Assembly: GCA_019120235.1 (NCBI GenBank)
Contig: DWVN01000072.1
Coordinates: 1 to 7,340 of the forward strand
Reading direction: 5' to 3'
DNA length: 7,340 nt
From: Dwaynesavagella gallinarum
Lineage (GTDB): Bacteria > Bacillota > Clostridia > Clostridiales > Clostridiaceae
Shown here: piece by piece, positions 1 through 6,219 of the stretch
Layout of the letters: the number at the start of each line of letters is the position of its first letter
How positions within the stretch are numbered: position 1 is the stretch's first letter
Notes under the pieces: generated by a model
Seen by the model: the letters and a program-made list of their open reading frames with translations, nothing else
What the model was told of the DNA's origin: nothing
Databases searched by the model: none
Program-made: the position numbers and the translations under genes

Positions 1-358
1 AAACAACTGAAGTTTTATAATTATCGTATTCACTAAATTCATTTATATTAAATTCTTCCCTAGTATCTCCTATTAATAAAAAATCTCCACTTTTAAATAT
101 AACAGGTGAATTTTGTATATGAAGTGTGCCATTTGAATAACTAATATCTTCAAATATTTCATATTTACTTTTATTAAAATCATTTAAAATTTTTATATCT
201 CTATTTAAAAAAAGAACATAAAATAAACTTATTAAAAAAACAAACAACACTCTATTTAAGGTAACTTTTAAAAAAGGCATATCAATAAATTTTCCATAGG
301 ATTTAAAATCAAAAGCTGATATACGCAGTGTTTCAAAAAAACCTAATTCCTTTTTCAA
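1..358 (-). CDS. DUF1189-like membrane protein, N-terminal part (runs off left edge)
   Basis: An open frame with no stop runs from a TTG at 356-358 to the window edge, giving 119 residues. TTG is chosen because an AGGAG lies 11 bases upstream, an in-frame TGA sits at 365-367, and no ATG or GTG lies between. The protein starts MKKELGFFETLRISAFDFKS, followed by one strongly hydrophobic stretch at about residues 37-51, likely a membrane segment. A polar, probably extracytoplasmic region follows, with the pattern NGTLHI..SPVIFKSGDFLLIGDT near residues 76-99. A short amphipathic N-terminus, an early membrane helix and then an 'NG.L....P.I....' beta-rich segment resemble DUF1189 family proteins of Firmicutes, whose function is unknown. 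The family call is pattern recognition only, and the later membrane helices expected in that family are outside the window. It lies 19 bases downstream of yhaM on the same strand and is probably in its operon. Confidence 0.6.
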   Translation of the reverse strand, partial: MKKELGFFETLRISAFDFKSYGKFIDMPFLKVTLNRVLFVFLISLFYVLFLNRDIKILNDFNKSKYEIFEDISYSNGTLHIQNSPVIFKSGDFLLIGDTREEFNINEFSEYDNYKTSVV

Positions 359-369
359 AAAAAATCACA

Positions 370-374
370 CTCCT
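370..374 (-). promoter_or_regulatory. Ribosome binding site for the DUF1189-like gene
   Basis: AGGAG on the minus strand ends 11 bases before the TTG at 358. It is the only good Shine-Dalgarno match here, and it decides the non-ATG start. It begins four bases past the yhaM stop codon (378-380), so translation of the two genes may be linked. Confidence 0.6.
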
Positions 375-389
375 AACTTAAAATTTAGG
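372..389 (-). promoter_or_regulatory. Small inverted repeat over the yhaM stop and downstream ribosome binding site
   Basis: Five-base arms, CCTAA and TTAGG, flank an 8-base loop holding the yhaM stop codon. In the minus-strand transcript the 3' arm contains the AGG of the downstream AGGAG, so folding could mask it until ribosomes finishing yhaM open the stem. The stem has only two G-C pairs and no following U-run, so it is not a terminator and may be chance in AT-rich DNA. Confidence 0.2.
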
Positions 390-1337
390 TTTATATACTT
401 TTCTATTATTCAGTGAAAAAATCCTCTCAGAAAAATTTCCCTCATCTACTCCATCTAAAATCTTTTTCATATCATACATTCTAGCATCTATTACATCTAT
501 ATAATGAAGAAGTTCCGCTTCAATTATCATAGGTTTAATTGGACTTCCATACTCAGGTTCATAATGATGAGAAAGAATCATATGTTGAAGAAGCATTCTA
601 ATTTCACTAGAAGCCCCAACCTTACTAGACACCCTGTCTACCAAAGTAATACCTTGTATTAAATGAGAAAGTAGTTGTCCTTCAACTGTATATGTACTTA
701 CTATTCCTAACTCACTAGAGTTCATCTCTTCAGTTTTTTCAATATCATGAAGTATTATTCCTGCAAAAAGTAATTCTTTGTTCACAATGGAGTATAGTTC
801 ACATATTTTCTCTCCAAGCTTTATCATACTTAAAATATGATATAAAAGCCCTCCTTTTATTGAATGGTGATTACTTTTAGCTGCTGGATAATACAAAAGT
901 TTTTCCTTTTTAATACTGAGTATTTCAAGTAAAATATTTCTTATATCATCATTTTTAAAAGATGAAACAATTTTATGAAGTTCATTAAACATTTCATTTG
1001 AATCAATTGGAGCGCACTTAACGTAATCAGAAATATTTATATTTTCTCTATCAAAATCATTTGAAATACTCTCAAGCTTAAGTTGCATAATACTTTGCCA
1101 ACTTAACACGCAACCTTTTACACAAACTAAAGTATTTTCTACAAACTCATTATTATTAAAATCCTCTTTTAAATCCCATAACTTTGCATTAATATCACCT
1201 GTTTTATCTGAAAGAGTAATATCTAAATATTTTTTATTATTAGAATTAGTAATTTTAACAGCTATACTTTTTATAAGATATACTCCCTTTATTCTCTGAC
1301 CAACTTTAAAATCTTTTATATTTACATACTCTAACAT
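378..1337 (-). CDS. yhaM: 3'-5' exoribonuclease YhaM (OB fold + HD domain)
   Basis: The 319-residue product matches the Gram-positive YhaM family (about 314 residues in Bacillus), a metal-dependent 3'-5' exonuclease acting on RNA and single-stranded DNA in the cytoplasm. Residues about 10-90 form a nucleic-acid-binding OB fold (LDITLSDKTGDINAKLWD and following strands). After a helical linker, residues about 150-290 form the HD phosphohydrolase domain. Visible metal or active-site residues are H157-H158 with GGLLYH (H167), the HD pair H197-D198, H225 in GQLLSH, H257-H258 in LSHHYEPEYGSP, and D281 in LHYIDVIDA. The usual HD-x-G-K is HDIEK here. The ATG at 1337 is the start: GAGGTG lies just upstream, and a TTG four codons earlier overlaps that ribosome binding site, so it is rejected. 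The gene is divergent from cca and probably co-transcribed with the DUF1189-like gene downstream. Sampled lines look richer in GC (often 28-40%) than cca and addAB. Confidence 0.92.
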   Translation of the reverse strand: MLEYVNIKDFKVGQRIKGVYLIKSIAVKITNSNNKKYLDITLSDKTGDINAKLWDLKEDFNNNEFVENTLVCVKGCVLSWQSIMQLKLESISNDFDRENINISDYVKCAPIDSNEMFNELHKIVSSFKNDDIRNILLEILSIKKEKLLYYPAAKSNHHSIKGGLLYHILSMIKLGEKICELYSIVNKELLFAGIILHDIEKTEEMNSSELGIVSTYTVEGQLLSHLIQGITLVDRVSSKVGASSEIRMLLQHMILSHHYEPEYGSPIKPMIIEAELLHYIDVIDARMYDMKKILDGVDEGNFSERIFSLNNRKVYKPKF

Positions 1338-1341
1338 TAAA

Positions 1342-1347
1342 CACCTC
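1342..1347 (-). promoter_or_regulatory. Ribosome binding site deciding the yhaM start
   Basis: GAGGTG on the minus strand is followed by four bases and then the ATG at 1335-1337; measured from GAGG the gap is six bases. The alternative TTG start at 1347-1349 shares its G with this site and has no equivalent site of its own, so ATG 1337 is preferred. Confidence 0.8.
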
Positions 1348-1376
1348 AATTATGTAATAAATACCTACTCTAAATT

Positions 1377-1405
1377 ATTTTATATAAAAATGAAAGGAAT
1401 TACAA
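1377..1405 (-). promoter_or_regulatory. Probable vegetative (sigma-A type) promoter for yhaM
   Basis: On the minus strand, TTGTAA (1400-1405; 4 of 6 to TTGACA) and TAAAAT (1377-1382; 5 of 6 to TATAAT) are separated by exactly 17 bases. This predicts a transcript start near 1370 and a leader of about 33 bases ending in the yhaM ribosome binding site. Chance matches are common in such AT-rich DNA, but spacing and position both fit. The site overlaps the upstream candidate ATG of cca at 1390, so the two divergent genes share control DNA. Confidence 0.5.
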
Positions 1406-1419
1406 TTATAATAATTAAT

Positions 1420-2607
1420 ATGAATATTTTTTTACCTGAACAAATAAAAAAAATAATTAAAATTTTTGAAGATAATAATTTTAAATGTTACGTAGTTGGT
1501 GGCGCTATTCGTGATAGTTTACTTAATTTAACACCAAATGAATTTGATATATGCACAAATGCTCTTCCTTGTAATATAAAATCCTTATTTAAAAAAGTTA
1601 TAACTATTGGAGAAACTTATGGGTGTATTAAAATATTTTTTGAAAACACATGGTTTGAAATAACAACTTTTAGAATTGAAAATAATTACACAGACTTTCG
1701 GCATGCAAAATTTATAAAATTTATAAACTCTCCTAAATTAGACGCATTAAGAAGAGACTTTACTATAAACTCAATTTACTTTAATGGAAAATCCTTAATA
1801 GATCCTTTTAATGGAATAGAGGATTTAAATAAAAAAATCATACGTTTAATAGGAGATAAGAATTTAAAATTTTATGAAGATCCTTTAAGAATCCTCCGTG
1901 CTTTAAAATTTAAATCAAAACTTAATTTTAAAATAGAATTTTTAACACTACTTTCTTTAAAAAACAATTTTTATTTAATAAAACACCTAAGTAAATACAG
2001 AATACATGAAGAATTACATAAAATATTTGAAAATTTATATTTTTACGATTCTATGAAAATTTTTTCAATACTAAATGGATTTCAAATTATTTTAAACTCT
2101 AAATTTAACATTTTTAACTGTGAAAAAATACTTAAACTAACAAATAAATTTCATATAAGACTTTTTTGTATACTATATTTTCATTCTGACATAAATAAAC
2201 TTTTAATTCCTGAGATACTAAAAAATCATTTAAATTTTAATAAAACAGAATTATACGAAATTAATTTAATTTTTAAAATTCTTCAACAAAACCTATTTGA
2301 AAATAACAAAGGTTTTATTAAATTTTTAATTTTCAATTATGATTATAATTCTACTTTTTTTATATTAAATGTATTAAATACTTACATACCTTCATGTACA
2401 GATATTTTAAATAAATTTTTTAAAATCAAATGGGGTTATGAACCTATAAAAATAAAACATTTAAATATACAATTAGGAAAGATTTTAAAAAACAAAAAAA
2501 ATGTTACCAAATACAATAAATATTTGATAACACTTGTTCATATAAATCCAAAGTTAAACAAAAGAGATTTATTAATTCATTTATTAAAAAATAAATTTAA
2601 ATTCTAA
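1420..2607 (+). CDS. cca: CCA-adding enzyme (class II tRNA nucleotidyltransferase)
   Basis: This enzyme adds or repairs the 3' CCA of tRNAs from CTP and ATP without a nucleic-acid template. With the start at ATG 1420 it has 395 residues. The head domain shows VVGGAIRD (residues 25-32), the catalytic carboxylate motif as EFDICTNALP (E41, D43), RRDFTIN (111-117), DPFNGIEDL, and the nucleotide-recognition helix EDPLRILRALKF (E153, D154, R157). RIHEELHKIF near 194-203 is the next conserved family motif. The rest is a helical body and tail, strongly drifted toward Phe, Ile, Asn and Lys, and no HD domain is seen. An in-frame ATG at 1390 would add MKGITIIIIN; the shorter start puts the motifs at positions usual for Bacillus-type enzymes. 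Neither start has a well-spaced ribosome binding site. Class II CCA enzymes and poly(A) polymerases look alike, but Firmicutes normally carry the CCA-adding form. The 3' end overlaps addA tail to tail by 11 bases. Confidence 0.9.
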   Translation: MNIFLPEQIKKIIKIFEDNNFKCYVVGGAIRDSLLNLTPNEFDICTNALPCNIKSLFKKVITIGETYGCIKIFFENTWFEITTFRIENNYTDFRHAKFIKFINSPKLDALRRDFTINSIYFNGKSLIDPFNGIEDLNKKIIRLIGDKNLKFYEDPLRILRALKFKSKLNFKIEFLTLLSLKNNFYLIKHLSKYRIHEELHKIFENLYFYDSMKIFSILNGFQIILNSKFNIFNCEKILKLTNKFHIRLFCILYFHSDINKLLIPEILKNHLNFNKTELYEINLIFKILQQNLFENNKGFIKFLIFNYDYNSTFFILNVLNTYIPSCTDILNKFFKIKWGYEPIKIKHLNIQLGKILKNKKNVTKYNKYLITLVHINPKLNKRDLLIHLLKNKFKF

Positions 2608-5600
2608 TTTCTTCTGATATTTCAAAAGAATATATATATTTTTCCTTAACTTCTTTTTTAAATATTTTTTCAAGTGCAAGTTTATAATACTTAAGTTGTT
2701 CTTTATATTTTAAAGGAATTTGTTTATTATTTTTAAAAATCATTTTGTCTGTTTTATAGTCTACTAAAATTAATTTATCATCTTCAAAGAAAAATAAATC
2801 TATTATACCTTGAATTCTAATACTTTCATTTTTACATATTTTATCAACTTTATGTTTCATTAAAAACTCAAATTCTCTATAAATTTTATTTTTGTTATCA
2901 TTTAAACATTTAATTAATCTAATTCCAAGATTAGTGTTAAAAAATTTTAATATTTTATGAGGATTTAAATAATTTAAATCTTCATTTTCTAATATTTGAG
3001 TATTTATCATTCTATTTATTTCACTATTTATATAATCAATATCTATTTTAGATTTTAATTCCATATTTTGCATAAACAAATGATATAAATTACCTATATC
3101 AATACTTGTATAAATTTTTTTATTATCCTCATTTAAAAAATTCGGCTTTTTAAAAAATACATTTACATCATTCTTATGTTCATATGATAAAATTTCTGAA
3201 ACTGAAACATTCATTGGAGTATCTATAACATCTTGAAATTTATAGTTAAAATTCAAAATTTCTTCAACTTCCTTTAAATACTTTGAATCTCCATTTAAAA
3301 TATTTTTAAAATCATTAATATCACTTACTTTTAACTCTTTATCTTCACTAATTAAATCCATAGAATTAAAAATTTCAATAAAAACTTCACACTGATTTTC
3401 TAAAACTTTAAAATCCTGTTTTTCACTTTTATCTCTAAAATAGTTTCCCTCTTTATGGCTCATTAAAGCATTACATATAAAATCTAAATAACTTTTACAT
3501 TTATAAAGATCATAAACTCTTTTAAAAACCCTCTCATCTTTATAAGTTCCTGTTATAAATAATTTTTCCTTAGCTCTAGTAAGTGCAACATATAAAATTC
3601 TTAATTCTTCAGAAACAATACTTCTTTTTAATTTGTTTTTAATAGCTATTTTTATTAAACTATCTATCTCTAAATTATTTTCATAATCTATATAATTAAT
3701 TCCAATTCCTATTTCATCATCTAAAACAATAGGAGAATTTAAATTTTTCATATTAAATGAACTTGAGGTATTACAAAGAATTACAACTGGAAATTCCAGT
3801 CCTTTACTTTTGTGAATACTCATAATTCTAACTACATTTTCATTTTTAGAAATATTTTTAGGAACTAATATATCATCTCCAGATTTCTTAGAATTTTTTA
3901 AATATTCTATAAAATTAAATAATCCTGAAAAACTAGCTATTCTAAATTCTTTTGCTTTATTAAATATAAGTTTTAAATTATTTTGACGATTTAATCCATC
4001 ATCTTTAATAGATACATTAAAATAATAATTAGTATCTACATACAAATACCATATAAAATCATCAATTTTCATAAATAAAGATTTTTCTCTATACTCATTT
4101 ACTTTATGTAAAAAATTTTTGCATTTGTTATATAAATGAAGAAACTCTTCATAATTTAAAAAAAACTCTTCATTTAAATAAAATTTTTCATTATCATTTA
4201 CATTAAAATCACAAACAAATTTAATGTTATTATATAAATAATCTTCATTATTTATAATTCTTAAATATGCTAAATCATTTTCAGAAAATTTAAAAATATC
4301 ACTTCTTAAAATAGTTAACAAATCAATATCATCTAATGGATTATCAATAACTTTTAATAAGCTAACAACAACCATAACCTCTATTGAATCAAAAAACGTA
4401 TCTCCCCCATCAAAATAAACAGGTATATTATTTTTAAGTAAAACTTCTTCTAATGTAGAAGACTTTATAGAAGCTTTAACATTTCTCATTAAAATTACTA
4501 TATCTCTATATTCAATTTTTCTATATTGTTTTATATCCTTATCAAAAATTTTGTGTTCAATATCATTTGAGGAGATTAAATCTTTTATGTACTTAACAAT
4601 TAAATTACATTCTCCTTCATCTATCTCATCTATTATAACCTCATTTTCATTTAATTCTTTAAAATCTTTACCCTCTTTAAGTACAACTCCAAGTTTCACT
4701 TCTCCAAAATAAGATTCACCATTTTCTTTAGATGTTTCATAATCACCCATATAATTTAAATGCTCTTCTTCTGTATACTCTATATCCGAAATATCTTTAA
4801 CCATTACATTTCTAAAAATATAATTAATAAACTCTATTATCTCTTTTCTACTTCTGTAGTTATCATAAAGTAAAATTTTATTTTCTCTATCATTACATTC
4901 ATTTAAAGAATTCACTTTGTTAAAAAGCTTATATTTTTTATGAAATAAATCTACCTTAGCTCCTCTAAAAGAATATATACTTTGTTTAATATCTCCAACC
5001 ATAAATACATTTGGTTCATCATGTCTTTTTATTTTATTAATCAAATGTTCTTGAATATAGTTTGTATCTTGATACTCATCTATAAAAATATATTTAAACT
5101 TATTTCTAAAGCTCTCTGACACAAATTTATCTTCTAAAAGTTTTAAAGTTAAATGCTCCATATCATTAAAATCTATTAAATTTTGATTTCTTTTCTTTGA
5201 ATCAAATACATTTTTAAACTCATATACAACTTCAATAAGCGTATTAATTACTTTATATAATTCTTTTATATTACTTCTTACTACTTCTTCTCCATTAAAA
5301 AATATATCTTTTTTAAAAGTTTCAAATACTTTTTTAAGTTTTACTCTATAATCTTTATACTCCTCAAAATCATCACCTAATTTTGATGGAAATCTTAAAA
5401 ATTTAACTTCTTCTAAAAATTTACTACATTCTTTATATCCCTTATTTATTTTATAAATAAATTCCTCAACTATGGATATATCATTCGAAATAACCTCATA
5501 TACTTTTTCTTCTCTATTTATTAATTCTATAAAATTAAGAGCATAATTTTTAAATTCTAAAATCTGAAAAATACACTCATTTTTCAAAATATTTCCCCAA

Positions 5601-6217
5601 AAAGTATTTAATATTTCTTCATTATCATTTAATTTATATGTATTTAAGATTTCTTCTTTAAACTCATCCATATTAGGCTTTGTTTGTATAAAATTATAAA
5701 TCAAAATTATAAATTCTCTTAATTTTTCATCTGAATATTTACCACCGTATTTATTTACAAGAGATATAAATTCTTCATGATTTTTCTCATAATAACTTAG
5801 AAAAACTTCCTCAATTACCTCATTTATTAAAATTTTTCTTTGACTATCTTTTAGTATTTTTAAATTCCCACTTAAATTTAATTTATAATAATTATTTTTC
5901 AAAATTTCTAAGCAAAAAGCATGAAATGTTTGAATATTAGCATTTGATATTAAAAACATTTGCTCTTCTAACAAGCTTTTATTTTCATCATTTATTTTAC
6001 TTTCAATAACATTTAAAATTCTTTCACTCATTTCAGAAGCTGCAGCATTTGTAAATGTAATAATTAAAATTTCATCAATAGATACTCCATGATTTAAAAT
6101 TAAATTTATTATTCTTTCAACTAATACTGCTGTTTTTCCTGATCCAGCTGAAGCTGAAACTAATAAATCTCCCTTAATTAAATTTATAATGTTTTCCTGA
6201 TTAAAACTCCAATTCAC
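2597..6217 (-). CDS. addA: AddA, helicase-nuclease subunit A
   Basis: This is the UvrD/RecB-like subunit of AddAB, which unwinds and resects double-strand breaks to load RecA. The 1206-residue length is normal for the family. Superfamily 1 helicase motifs appear in order: Q7; Walker A SAGSGKT (23-29); motif Ia ITFTNAAASEM (53-63); motif II IFIDEYQD (377-384); motif III GDIKQSIYSFRGA (408-420); motif IV YDNYRS (451-456); motif V HKSKGLEFP (802-810); motif VI VALTRAKEKL (877-886). The C-terminal RecB-type nuclease domain keeps H1046 (GNLYH), E1115 (YREFEF), D1140 (GIIDLFF), D1153-K1155 (VDYKTDK) and Q1174 (EQLKYY), so it looks catalytic. The start is a GTG at 6215-6217, supported by GAGGAG nine bases upstream. 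It lies two bases after the addB stop, indicating translational coupling. The last 11 bases overlap convergent cca. No frameshift or missing motif was seen. Confidence 0.97.
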   Translation of the reverse strand: MNWSFNQENIINLIKGDLLVSASAGSGKTAVLVERIINLILNHGVSIDEILIITFTNAAASEMSERILNVIESKINDENKSLLEEQMFLISNANIQTFHAFCLEILKNNYYKLNLSGNLKILKDSQRKILINEVIEEVFLSYYEKNHEEFISLVNKYGGKYSDEKLREFIILIYNFIQTKPNMDEFKEEILNTYKLNDNEEILNTFWGNILKNECIFQILEFKNYALNFIELINREEKVYEVISNDISIVEEFIYKINKGYKECSKFLEEVKFLRFPSKLGDDFEEYKDYRVKLKKVFETFKKDIFFNGEEVVRSNIKELYKVINTLIEVVYEFKNVFDSKKRNQNLIDFNDMEHLTLKLLEDKFVSESFRNKFKYIFIDEYQDTNYIQEHLINKIKRHDEPNVFMVGDIKQSIYSFRGAKVDLFHKKYKLFNKVNSLNECNDRENKILLYDNYRSRKEIIEFINYIFRNVMVKDISDIEYTEEEHLNYMGDYETSKENGESYFGEVKLGVVLKEGKDFKELNENEVIIDEIDEGECNLIVKYIKDLISSNDIEHKIFDKDIKQYRKIEYRDIVILMRNVKASIKSSTLEEVLLKNNIPVYFDGGDTFFDSIEVMVVVSLLKVIDNPLDDIDLLTILRSDIFKFSENDLAYLRIINNEDYLYNNIKFVCDFNVNDNEKFYLNEEFFLNYEEFLHLYNKCKNFLHKVNEYREKSLFMKIDDFIWYLYVDTNYYFNVSIKDDGLNRQNNLKLIFNKAKEFRIASFSGLFNFIEYLKNSKKSGDDILVPKNISKNENVVRIMSIHKSKGLEFPVVILCNTSSSFNMKNLNSPIVLDDEIGIGINYIDYENNLEIDSLIKIAIKNKLKRSIVSEELRILYVALTRAKEKLFITGTYKDERVFKRVYDLYKCKSYLDFICNALMSHKEGNYFRDKSEKQDFKVLENQCEVFIEIFNSMDLISEDKELKVSDINDFKNILNGDSKYLKEVEEILNFNYKFQDVIDTPMNVSVSEILSYEHKNDVNVFFKKPNFLNEDNKKIYTSIDIGNLYHLFMQNMELKSKIDIDYINSEINRMINTQILENEDLNYLNPHKILKFFNTNLGIRLIKCLNDNKNKIYREFEFLMKHKVDKICKNESIRIQGIIDLFFFEDDKLILVDYKTDKMIFKNNKQIPLKYKEQLKYYKLALEKIFKKEVKEKYIYSFEISEEIRI

Positions 6218-6219
6218 AA

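Noticed and set aside
515..519. CCGCT, the complement of the Bacillus Chi sequence AGCGG
   Set aside because: It is a single 5-base match inside the yhaM coding sequence (Glu-Ala-Glu codons). I noticed only this one copy, and the Chi of this organism is unknown, so it carries no weight.
1338..1349. Four-codon N-terminal extension of YhaM starting at TTG 1349
   Set aside because: The extension is encoded by the Shine-Dalgarno sequence itself; ATG 1337 has correct spacing and fits the family N-terminus.
1390..1419. Ten-residue N-terminal extension of the CCA-adding enzyme (MKGITIIIIN)
   Set aside because: No ribosome binding site precedes 1390, the candidate -10 box and the yhaM promoter overlap it, and the shorter form places the family motifs at their usual positions. 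This is not fully excluded.
2628..2645. ATATATAT tract followed by T-run near the end of addA, considered as a terminator
   Set aside because: It lies inside the addA coding sequence and forms only A-U pairs, with no stable stem on either strand.
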